Source: Dyella marensis
GTDB lineage: Bacteria > Pseudomonadota > Gammaproteobacteria > Xanthomonadales > Rhodanobacteraceae
Assembly: GCF_900112865.1 (NCBI RefSeq)
Contig: NZ_FONH01000012.1
Span: 1-64,000, forward strand
Length of the DNA stretch: 64,000 bases
Direction of reading: 5' to 3'
The position numbers and the translations under genes were made by a program. The notes beneath the pieces were generated by a model, which did no database searches, was not told the DNA's origin, and was given only the letters and a program-made list of their open reading frames with translations. Shown here one piece after another: positions 1-7,102 of this stretch. Positions within the stretch are counted from its first letter, which is position 1. Each line of letters starts with the position of its first letter.

Positions 1-210
1 CATCTGCATGGTGAAGGGAATCAGGCTCCAGAAGCCGTCGCCGAAGGCATTGACGGTGACGGCGGGCGTGGCGCCGAAGGCCAGGGCGGCGGCGGCGACC
101 AGGATCACGCCGAGCGCGGCGAACACCCACGCATCGGGAAACCAGCGCTCGGCCCAGGCGGAGCTGCGCAGGGCCGCGCGGGCCAGTGCACCTTCGTTCG
201 CATTTTGCAT
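1..210 (-). CDS. Short-chain fatty acid transporter (AtoE/TIGR00366-like), N-terminal part
   Basis: Only the first 70 codons lie in the window; the gene runs off the left edge. The start is the ATG at 210, preceded by a GGGGAGA ribosome site. The fragment has a short charged N-terminus, one hydrophobic segment (about residues 24-40), and then FGDGFWSLIPFTMQM. That wording is characteristic of the AtoE family of short-chain fatty acid carriers (known family). A role in uptake of short-chain fatty acids across the inner membrane is inferred from family. The remaining transmembrane segments cannot be checked. Confidence 0.7.
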   Translation of the reverse strand, partial: MQNANEGALARAALRSSAWAERWFPDAWVFAALGVILVAAAALAFGATPAVTVNAFGDGFWSLIPFTMQM

Positions 211-237
211 CGACGTTTCTCCCCGCGATGACGTAAG

Positions 238-355
238 CCCCTCTCCCTCCCGGAGAGGGGTTGGGGTGAGGGTACGGCCGGAGCGCAAGGGTGAAGTGCA
301 CCGCTCCGCCCGCACCCTCATCCGGCTGCCGCCACCTTCTCCCGGTGGGAGAAGG
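238..355. repeat. Palindromic intergenic repeat, family B, copy 1
   Basis: The left arm is a CTCTCCC..GGAGAGG stem-loop followed by GGTTGGGGTGAGGGTACGG. The right arm contains CACCCTCATCCGGCTGC and ends in a CTTCTCCCGGTGGGAGAAG hairpin. The same modules recur in the opposite order at 25782-25891. Such composite palindromes are typical REP/BIME-like elements of Xanthomonadales. It lies in the gap between two minus-strand genes and may act as a transcript-end structure. Confidence 0.75.
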
Positions 356-437
356 GTTCAACCGTGAAGATTGAGGCCAGATCCAAACGTGGGGATGGTG
401 GATGAGTGCTGGAGCAGCGGCAATACGATCTTCGTCG

Positions 438-1358
438 TCAACCCTTCGCGCGCTGCTTGAACAGCGTGATGATCGCCACGCCGAGCAGGATCACCGCCAT
501 GCCGGCGATGTCGTAGGGGCCGACATGCTCGCCGGCCAGCAGCACGCCGAACAGCACCGCCACCGGCGGGTTCACATAGGCGTAGCTGGTGGCCACCGCC
601 GGGCGGGCGTGCTTGAGCACGTAGAGATAGGCGCTGAAGGCGATCAGTGAACCGAACAGCACCAGGTAGCCGACGGCGAGCGTGGCGTGCAGGGTCGGAT
701 GCGCCGGCAGCCGCTCGCCGGTGCCGAAGCCGACCAGCAGCAGGGCCACGCTGGCGCAGAGCATCTGCGCGGCGGTATTCATCGGGCCGGCGGGCATGTC
801 CTGGCGCTTGCTCCAGATCGAGCCGAAGGCCCAGCTGGCCGCGGCCACGATCAGCGCGATGGCACCGATGCGCGAGGCCGACAGGCTGCTGCCCAGGTTG
901 AGCACCACCACGCCGGCGAAGCCGATCACCAGGCCCAGTGCCTCGCGTCCGGACGGCCATTGCCCGTACATGCCCGAGAACAGCGCGGCGAACAGCGGCA
1001 TGCTGGCCACCGCCACCGCGGCGATGCCCGAGCTCACGCTCTGCTCGGCGAAGCAGACCAGGCCGTTGCCGAAGCCCAGCAGCAGCACGCCGGTGACGGC
1101 GGCGTTGCGCCACTGGCGTGTGCTGGGCATGGCCACGCCGCGCAGGCGCAGGAAGCCGAACAGCAGCACGCCGGCAAACAGGAAGCGGATGCCGGCGAGC
1201 AGGAACGGCGGATAGCTTCCCAGCGCGTAGCGGATGCCGAGGTAGGTGGAACCCCAGATGATGTACAGCGCGAACAGCGCGAGCGGAATCATCACGCGCG
1301 TGTCGGTGAACGGGCCTTGCGCCGCGCGGGCGGCGTTGGAGACGGACTGATCGGTCAT
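438..1358 (-). CDS. EamA-family (drug/metabolite) exporter
   Basis: A 306-residue inner-membrane protein with about ten hydrophobic segments and two tandem EamA halves. After a soluble N-terminus of about 20 residues comes ALYIIWGSTYLGIRYAL, the signature of the YedA/RhtA-like 10-TMS branch. These proteins usually export amino acids or other small metabolites; the substrate cannot be told from sequence. Length is normal for the family. It is flanked by repeat B1 on its 3' side and by an Ada-like gene, with 145 bp between them, so it is probably its own transcription unit. Confidence 0.85.
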   Translation of the reverse strand: MTDQSVSNAARAAQGPFTDTRVMIPLALFALYIIWGSTYLGIRYALGSYPPFLLAGIRFLFAGVLLFGFLRLRGVAMPSTRQWRNAAVTGVLLLGFGNGLVCFAEQSVSSGIAAVAVASMPLFAALFSGMYGQWPSGREALGLVIGFAGVVVLNLGSSLSASRIGAIALIVAAASWAFGSIWSKRQDMPAGPMNTAAQMLCASVALLLVGFGTGERLPAHPTLHATLAVGYLVLFGSLIAFSAYLYVLKHARPAVATSYAYVNPPVAVLFGVLLAGEHVGPYDIAGMAVILLGVAIITLFKQRAKG

Positions 1359-1503
1359 GGCGGGGATGGCGCGAGAGGGTGGGCGCGACGGCTAGTCTGG
1401 CGATCCAGCAAGATAATGCGCTGTCAGGACGGCGAGTAGCGAGCGGTTTGCAAGGCTACCTTGAGGCGCGATCAAGCCGGGCGCGGATCGGCCCGTTTTA
1501 AGC

Positions 1504-2382
1504 TCAGGCCGAAGCCCGCCGCCGCTCGCGCGCCAGCAGCTCGCGCTTGCGCTCCACGCCCCAGCGCCAGCCGCCGATCGAGCCGTCCTCGCGCACCACG
1601 CGGTGGCAGGGCACGATCAGCGCCACGCGGTTGTTGCCGCAGGCCTGGCCTACCGCGCGGGCGGCCTTCGGGATGCCCAGTTCCGCGGCGATTTCGCCAT
1701 AGCTGCGCGTGCTGCCGGCGGGAATGCGGGTGAGGGCGTCCCACACCCGCCACTGGAAGGCGGTGGCGGCGACGTCCAGCGGCGGCAGTGCCGGTGCGGC
1801 GGCGTCGGTCCAGCCCAGTTCCGCGGCGATGCGTGCGATCACCGCGTCCAGCCATTCCTCGCGGCCGGCGTCGACTCGCTCGAGTTCCGCCTGGGGGAAT
1901 TCCCCGCGCAGCCGCTGTTCCAGCTCGCCATCGTCGTCGCCCAGCGTCACCGAGCAGATGCCGCGCGCGGTGGTCGCCACCAGCAGGCGGCCCAGCGGCG
2001 TGTCGGTGGTGGTGTAACGGATGCTGGCGCCCAGACCGCCGGCGCGGTAGCTGGCGGGGGTCATGCCGAGCAGGCGGTTGCTGTGCTCGTAGACGCGGCT
2101 GCCGGAGCCGAAGCCGGCGTCGTAGACCGCGTCGGTGACCGCCGCGCCGTCGCGCAACGACGCCTTGAACTGGCCGAAGCGCCGGGCGCGGTGGTACTCG
2201 GCCGGGCTCATGCCGTAGCGGCGGCGGAAGGCGCGCTGCAGATAGGTGGGGCTGAGTCCGGCGGCCTCGGCCAGGACCTCGAGGCTGGGTGCCTGCTCGG
2301 CGCGCTCGATCAGCGCGCGGGCGCGTTCGAGCGCGGCTTCGGTGCCTTGGCGATGATTCATCGGAACGGTGCGGATGTCCAT
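1504..2382 (-). CDS. Ada-like regulator / O6-methylguanine-DNA methyltransferase
   Basis: A 292-residue protein with an AraC-type helix-turn-helix (about residues 15-115; SPTYLQRAFRRRYGMSPAEY). It is followed by a methylated-DNA-protein cysteine methyltransferase domain (about 120-285) with the active-site motif IVPCHRVV (Cys about 259). It repairs O6-alkylguanine by suicidal methyl transfer and may regulate repair genes. The N-terminal zinc/methylphosphotriester domain of classical Ada is absent, so the usual Ada activation switch is missing. Start codon taken at 2382; an in-frame ATG eight codons in is an alternative. Confidence 0.9.
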   Translation of the reverse strand: MDIRTVPMNHRQGTEAALERARALIERAEQAPSLEVLAEAAGLSPTYLQRAFRRRYGMSPAEYHRARRFGQFKASLRDGAAVTDAVYDAGFGSGSRVYEHSNRLLGMTPASYRAGGLGASIRYTTTDTPLGRLLVATTARGICSVTLGDDDGELEQRLRGEFPQAELERVDAGREEWLDAVIARIAAELGWTDAAAPALPPLDVAATAFQWRVWDALTRIPAGSTRSYGEIAAELGIPKAARAVGQACGNNRVALIVPCHRVVREDGSIGGWRWGVERKRELLARERRRASA

Positions 2383-2468
2383 GCCATCAGGCTAGCCATC
2401 CGGTGCGGGCGGGACTATCCGCTTCTTGCGCGACCATGCTCGGCAGGCGCGGGCTCGGCAGGCGGGGC

Positions 2469-2753
2469 TCAGTGGGCCGCGTGATGGTGGGTCTGGTGCA
2501 GCACCACGAACTCGCCTTCCAGGACCTCCGGCTGGCGCGCGTCCATGCCGGCGCGCGCGGCACCGGCCGAGGCATTACTCTTTCGGGTCCAGTGGCGCAG
2601 GGCCAGCCATACGCCGCCGCCGACCAGCAGCACGCCGGCCACGACCAGACCGAACACCAGCAGCACGCCCACCAGCGCCACGCCGACTAGCAGCGACAGG
2701 GCACGGACCAGCGGGTGGCGGGAACGACGCGGAGACGGCAGCGTGAAGCGCAT
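2469..2753 (-). CDS. Small membrane protein of unknown function
   Basis: A 94-residue protein with a basic N-terminus, one long hydrophobic stretch or tight hairpin (about residues 17-52), and a soluble His-ending C-terminus. I recognise no family. It lies 86 bp upstream of the Ada-like gene on the same strand and is divergent from the Rieske gene. No clear ribosome site precedes its ATG, so the start is uncertain. Confidence 0.55.
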   Translation of the reverse strand: MRFTLPSPRRSRHPLVRALSLLVGVALVGVLLVFGLVVAGVLLVGGGVWLALRHWTRKSNASAGAARAGMDARQPEVLEGEFVVLHQTHHHAAH

Positions 2754-2831
2754 GTGTTAAAAATCCGTGTGGTAAAATCAATGACTTACGCGCGTAACGA
2801 TGGGGCTTTCACGCCCGAGAGACAAGTGCCG

Positions 2832-3173
2832 ATGGATACAACCGCCCCCGCCCCGCCGCTCTGCCGCCTGGACGACATCCCCGATGGCGAGGCGATCGCC
2901 GTGGACGCCGCGCTGCCGGAAGGGGAGGAAAGCCTGATCGTGATCCGCCGCGACGGCGTGGCGCACGCCTATCTCAATATCTGCCCGCATGCGGGACGGC
3001 GGCTCGACTGGGCGCCGGGCAAGTTCCTGGTCAAGGACGGCGTGCTGGTCTGCGCCGCGCACGGCGCCAGCTTCAACACCGGCGACGGGCTGTGCATCGG
3101 CGGGCCTTGCCGCGGCGAGCACCTGCACGCGGTGGCGGTGGCGGTGGTGGACGGCGAAGTTCGCCTGGACTGA
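2832..3173 (+). CDS. Rieske [2Fe-2S] ferredoxin-like protein
   Basis: A 113-residue single-domain Rieske protein. The cluster ligands are visible as CPHAG (Cys51, His53) and CAAHG (Cys74, His77). It resembles small NirD/bphF-type Rieske electron carriers rather than the membrane-anchored bc1 subunit; the redox partner is unknown. The start at 2832 is preferred over an upstream ATG at 2781, because a TAAAAT -10-like element at 2773-2778 would start transcription about there and GAGA precedes 2832. Its stop is followed by 1 bp and then the end of the convergent SLC13 gene. Confidence 0.85.
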   Translation: MDTTAPAPPLCRLDDIPDGEAIAVDAALPEGEESLIVIRRDGVAHAYLNICPHAGRRLDWAPGKFLVKDGVLVCAAHGASFNTGDGLCIGGPCRGEHLHAVAVAVVDGEVRLD

Positions 3174-3174
3174 C

Positions 3175-5016
3175 TCAGCGGAACATCAGGTTGATCGCCA
3201 CCAGGGTGATCAGCAGCACCATCGCGGTCAGCGGCAGGCCCACGCGCAGGAAATCCTTGCCGCGGTAGCCGCCGGGGCCGGCCACCATCATCAGGGCGGG
3301 ATGGCCGGAACTGAGCAGGAAGGTGTTGGACGAGGACACCGCCACGATCAGCGCATACGCCGACGGATTGCCGCCGGTGGCCACCGCCACGCTGATCGCG
3401 ATGGGCACCATCATCACGGTCGCGCCGACATTGGACATCACCTGCGAGAACAGCAGGGTGAGGATCGCCAGCGACAGCTGCAGCACATAGGGCGAGGCAT
3501 TGCCCAAGTGCTGCAGCACTTCCTGCGCCAGCCACGCGGCGGTGCCGGTGGCGTCCATCGACCAGCCCAGCGGGATCAGGCAGGCGGTGACGAAGATGGT
3601 CTTCCAGTTGATCGCCTTGTAGGCCTCGTCCATGTTCAGCACGCCGGTGAGCAGCATGCCGATGGCGCCGGTCATCATTGCCACCGACAGGTCCAGGTGG
3701 GTGAACAGGGCCAGACACTTGGCCAGCACGAAGAAGCCCACCGCCTGCCAGATCTTGCCGGGGCGCTGTTCTTCCTTCGGGATGTCGGTGACCACCACCA
3801 GGTCCTTGTCCTCGCTGGCCAGCGCCAAGTCGCGCCAGCTGCTGTGCAGCACCAGGGTGTCGCCGGCGCGCAGGCTGACCGCGCGCACGTCGTCACGGAA
3901 CACCTGGTCGCCGCGGTTCACCGCCAGCACCGAGATGCCATGGCGCTTGCGCAGGCGCAGCTCGCCCACGGTCTGCTTGATGAAGCGCGAGCTGGGCGGG
4001 ATCACCGCCTCGGAAATACCGGCGCGGCTGGGATTGAACAGCTCGCCCAGCTGGCGCATGCGCGGCGACAGCTTGCACAGCTGGTTGTTGGCGAACTGTC
4101 CGAGCTGCTCGCGCGGACCGAGCACGCCCAGCACCGAACCCACCCAGATCACATGGTCCACCGGTGGCGCCATGCGCGCCTCGGTGCCGCTCTTGATCGC
4201 CAGGATCAGCGGCGCGCCGTACAGCTGCTCGACCTCGCCGATGCTCATGCCGACCAGCGGGCTCTCCGCGGTGACGGTGAGCTCGGCGGTCTCGCCGCCG
4301 ATGCCGTAGGTGTCGGCGAAGTAGCTCTCGGTGCGGCCCGGCGTCACTTTCAAGCGCTCGTCCTCGCGCTCGGGCAGCAGCCTGGACGTGAACAGATAGA
4401 AGAACAGCACGCCGAACAGCGCCAGCGCGAGGCCGATCGGGGTCACGCTGAACAGGCCGAACTTCGGGATGGTATGCGCGCCCGGCGGCAGGTTGGCGTT
4501 CGCGCTCGCGATCAGGTCGTTGAGCACGATCAGCGGCGAGTTGGCGATCAGCGTGGTGTTGGTGGCGGTAAGGATGCAGAACGCCATCGGCAGCAGCAGG
4601 CGCGACAGCGGCACGCCGGTGCGCGCGGCCAGGCGGCTGGTCACCGGGATCATCAGCGCTGCCAGCGCCTGGCTGGGAATCACCGCGCTGAACAGGCTGG
4701 TGACCAGGTTGATCACCACGCCCAGGCGCGATTCCACGCCGCGCGCCATGCGCATCACGAAGTTGGCGGTCAGGCCGAGCACGCCGGCGCGGTCGAGCCC
4801 CGCGCCCATGATCATGATCGCGATGATGGCGATCACCGCGTTGCCGGCGAAGCCGTTGAACACGCGGTCGGAGGGGATCAGGCCGGTCAGGCCGATCACC
4901 ACCACCACCAGCAGCGCCACCATGTCGGCGCGGATCCACTCCAGCACCAGCATCAGCATGGTGAAGCCCACCAGCCCGAGCACCAGGATCATTTCGGGGG
5001 TGAGCGAGAGTCCCAC
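3175..5016 (-). CDS. SLC13/DASS-family anion carrier with central TrkA-C domains
   Basis: About 613 residues. N-terminal and C-terminal hydrophobic blocks of the citrate/dicarboxylate transporter superfamily flank a soluble middle (about residues 205-390) with two TrkA-C (RCK-C)-like regions, for example GMSIGEVEQLYGAPLIL and GDTLVLHSSW. Such proteins import sulfate, dicarboxylates or related anions with Na+; the substrate is not determinable here. I chose the GTG at 5016 because AGGAAG lies 10 bases upstream. An open frame upstream to 5283 overlaps trmB and is not credible as protein. Confidence 0.8.
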   Translation of the reverse strand: MGLSLTPEMILVLGLVGFTMLMLVLEWIRADMVALLVVVVIGLTGLIPSDRVFNGFAGNAVIAIIAIMIMGAGLDRAGVLGLTANFVMRMARGVESRLGVVINLVTSLFSAVIPSQALAALMIPVTSRLAARTGVPLSRLLLPMAFCILTATNTTLIANSPLIVLNDLIASANANLPPGAHTIPKFGLFSVTPIGLALALFGVLFFYLFTSRLLPEREDERLKVTPGRTESYFADTYGIGGETAELTVTAESPLVGMSIGEVEQLYGAPLILAIKSGTEARMAPPVDHVIWVGSVLGVLGPREQLGQFANNQLCKLSPRMRQLGELFNPSRAGISEAVIPPSSRFIKQTVGELRLRKRHGISVLAVNRGDQVFRDDVRAVSLRAGDTLVLHSSWRDLALASEDKDLVVVTDIPKEEQRPGKIWQAVGFFVLAKCLALFTHLDLSVAMMTGAIGMLLTGVLNMDEAYKAINWKTIFVTACLIPLGWSMDATGTAAWLAQEVLQHLGNASPYVLQLSLAILTLLFSQVMSNVGATVMMVPIAISVAVATGGNPSAYALIVAVSSSNTFLLSSGHPALMMVAGPGGYRGKDFLRVGLPLTAMVLLITLVAINLMFR

Positions 5017-5201
5017 TAGCTGGCTTCCTGTCGGACCAGAGGGCGAGGGTGGATGGAGTTGGGCAGTGCCTGCATCACGCTGCGAAGACTCGTCCCTGTT
5101 TTTAGCAGGCCGGCTCTGGTCGGCTTGCTTTGGTCGGCGAGTATAGGCGTTGCGGCTGCTGCACTGGTGAATCGGAGCCGTCCCTGGGGGTGGGCCGCGT
5201 G

Positions 5202-5906
5202 CTAGACACGGCGATACAGCAGATCCCACACGCCATGGCCCAGCTTCAGGCCGCGCCGCTCGAAGTGGGTCTCGATGCGCCACGCCGGCTTCTCGGCGTA
5301 CTGGCCGGGGCCGATGTCGTTGCGCCAGTCGGGGGCGGCCTCCATCACGTCGAGCATGTATTCGGCATAGGGCTGCCAGTCGGTGGCCAGGTGCAGCAGG
5401 CCGCCCGGAGCCATGCGCGAGGCGAGCAGGGCGACGAACGGCGCCTGCACGATGCGGCGCTTGTTGTGGCGCTTCTTGTGCCAGGGATCGGGGAACCAGA
5501 TGCGCGCCTCGGCCAGCGTGCCGGGGGCGATCTCGTGTTCCAGCACTTCCACCGCGTCGTGCTTGTACAGCCGCACATTGGCCGCGTCGCGCGCGGCCAG
5601 CGCATTCATCAGGCGTCCCACGCCCGGGCCGTGCACCTCGATGCCGAGGTAGTCGCGCGCCTGATCGTGCTCGCTGGCCCAGGCCAGCGCCTCGCCGTTG
5701 CCGAAGCCGATCTCCATCACCAGCGGCGCGCTGCGGCCGAAGCGCGCGGCGTAGTCCTGCACGCTGCCGCTGTAGTCGATGCCGAAGCGCGCCCAGTGTT
5801 CGTCGAAGGCGCGCTGCTGCGCCGGCGTCATGCGGCCCTCGCGCAGCACGAAGCTGCGGATGCGGCGCAGGTACGGGGCGGTGTCGTCGTCGGTGCGGTC
5901 GCTCAT
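5202..5906 (-). CDS. trmB: tRNA (guanine-N7-)-methyltransferase
   Basis: A 234-residue SAM-dependent enzyme that makes m7G46 in tRNA. Visible family marks are the SAM-binding [13 protein letters not shown], the [10 protein letters not shown] strand, and the TrmB signature [16 protein letters not shown]. Length and start are normal. It sits downstream of thiS-thiG on the same strand but is separated from them by a strong hairpin (5930-5956). Confidence 0.96.
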   Translation of the reverse strand: MSDRTDDDTAPYLRRIRSFVLREGRMTPAQQRAFDEHWARFGIDYSGSVQDYAARFGRSAPLVMEIGFGNGEALAWASEHDQARDYLGIEVHGPGVGRLMNALAARDAANVRLYKHDAVEVLEHEIAPGTLAEARIWFPDPWHKKRHNKRRIVQAPFVALLASRMAPGGLLHLATDWQPYAEYMLDVMEAAPDWRNDIGPGQYAEKPAWRIETHFERRGLKLGHGVWDLLYRRV

Positions 5907-5929
5907 GCGGGGCCTGGCTCTCGATGAAA

Positions 5930-5956
5930 GGGCGCCCGGTCGGTGACCGGGCGCCC
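5930..5956 (-). terminator. Hairpin terminator candidate after thiG
   Basis: An 11-bp perfect stem, GGGCGCCCGGT / ACCGGGCGCCC, with a 5-base loop. On the minus strand it is followed by CCCTTTC, a short T-run. It sits 40 bp after the thiG stop and before trmB. The weak T-run leaves factor-independent termination uncertain. Confidence 0.55.
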
Positions 5957-5996
5957 CAGGGGTGTGACAGCGGCGGAGCGTTCGCCCCGCCGGAGC

Positions 5997-6797
5997 TCAG
6001 CCGATCGTGCCGTCGATCGGGCTCGACGCCGAGGCGTAGCGCTTGCGCGGGATGCGGCCGGCGCGGAAGGCGGCGCGGCCGGCTTCGATCGCCAGCTTCA
6101 TCGCGTGCGCCATCAGCACCGGATCGCGGGCGCCGGCGATGGCGGTGTTCATCAGCACGCCGTCACAGCCCAGTTCCATCGCGATGGCCGCGTCCGAGGC
6201 GGTGCCGACGCCGGCGTCGACGATGATCGGCACCTTGGCCTGCTCGATGATCTCCAGCAGGTTGTAGCGGTTCTGGATCCCCAGACCCGAGCCGATCGGC
6301 GCGGCCAGCGGCATCACCGCCACGCAGCCGATCTGTTCCAGGCGCCGGGCCAGGATCGGGTCGTCGCTGGTGTAGACCATCACGTCGAAACCGTCGGCGA
6401 CCAGGGTCTCGGCGGCCTTGAGGGTTTCCACCACGTCGGGGAATAGGGTGCGCTCGTCGCCGAGCACTTCCAGCTTCACCAGCTTGTGGCCGTCCAGCAG
6501 CTCGCGCGCCAGCTTGCAGGTGCGCACCGCGTCGACCGCGTTATAGCAGCCGGCGGTATTGGGCAGCAGGGTGAATTCGTCCGGCGGCAGCGCGTCGAGC
6601 AGGCTGGGCTGGCTGGCGTCCTGGCCGATGTTTACGCGGCGGATCGCCACGGTCACGATCTCCGCGCCGGCGGCCTGGCTGGCGCGGCGGGTCTCGTCGA
6701 AATCCTTGTACTTGCCGGTGCCGGTGAGCAGGCGCGAGCCGTAGCTCTTGCCGGCAATGATCAAGGGATCGGCGACGTCGTGGGTCTTGGTGTTCAT
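5997..6797 (-). CDS. thiG: Thiazole synthase
   Basis: A 266-residue TIM-barrel enzyme that forms the thiazole phosphate of thiamin from deoxyxylulose phosphate, dehydroglycine and ThiS thiocarboxylate. Family marks include [12 protein letters not shown] near the N-terminus, [15 protein letters not shown], and the phosphate-binding [28 protein letters not shown] region. The ATG at 6797 is chosen because an upstream frame to 6857 overlaps thiS. It lies 34 bp after thiS and is surely co-transcribed with it. Confidence 0.96.
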   Translation of the reverse strand: MNTKTHDVADPLIIAGKSYGSRLLTGTGKYKDFDETRRASQAAGAEIVTVAIRRVNIGQDASQPSLLDALPPDEFTLLPNTAGCYNAVDAVRTCKLARELLDGHKLVKLEVLGDERTLFPDVVETLKAAETLVADGFDVMVYTSDDPILARRLEQIGCVAVMPLAAPIGSGLGIQNRYNLLEIIEQAKVPIIVDAGVGTASDAAIAMELGCDGVLMNTAIAGARDPVLMAHAMKLAIEAGRAAFRAGRIPRKRYASASSPIDGTIG

Positions 6798-6831
6798 GGG
6801 GTCTCGAGGGCGCGGGGAGAGGGGCGGGGCA

Positions 6832-7032
6832 TCAGCCGCCGCCGATGGCGTGCACAATCTCCACCTGGTCGCCCTCGGCGAGGACCCAGCGGATGTGCAT
6901 GCTGCGGGGGACGATTTCGCGGTTCACTTCCACCGCCACGCGGCGGTCGCCGTAGCCGGCTTCCTGCAGCAGTTGGGCGACGGTGATGGCGTTGGCGCAG
7001 TCGCGTGGGCTGCCATTGAGCATGATCTGCAT
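6832..7032 (-). CDS. thiS: Sulfur carrier protein ThiS
   Basis: A 66-residue ubiquitin-fold carrier ending in the essential diglycine (HAIGGG), which is adenylated and thiocarboxylated to deliver sulfur to ThiG. It starts [11 protein letters not shown], typical of ThiS. It is the first gene of a thiS-thiG unit. I see no TPP riboswitch in the short (about 30 bp) leader before the terminator of the upstream gene. Confidence 0.95.
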   Translation of the reverse strand: MQIMLNGSPRDCANAITVAQLLQEAGYGDRRVAVEVNREIVPRSMHIRWVLAEGDQVEIVHAIGGG

Positions 7033-7065
7033 CGCGGCATTGTAGCCGCTGCGACGGCGATGCCC

Positions 7066-7094
7066 AAAAAGAGAGCCCGGCGTGTGCCGGGCTC
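7066..7094 (-). terminator. Rho-independent terminator of the FecR-domain gene
   Basis: A 9-bp perfect stem, GAGCCCGGC / GCCGGGCTC, with a GTGT loop. On the minus strand it is followed by TCTTTTTG. It begins 9 bp beyond the stop of the 7103-9565 gene, so it separates that gene from thiS-thiG. Confidence 0.85.
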
Positions 7095-7102
7095 GTGGGC
7101 GA

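Noticed and set aside
2989-5019. Long plus-strand open frame (676 codons) opposite the SLC13 gene
   Set aside because: Gln/His/Ala/Arg-rich translation typical of antisense frames in GC-rich DNA; the opposite strand encodes a clear transporter.
7033-7065. TPP riboswitch before thiS
   Set aside because: Only about 30 bp lie between the preceding terminator and thiS, with no THI-box consensus.
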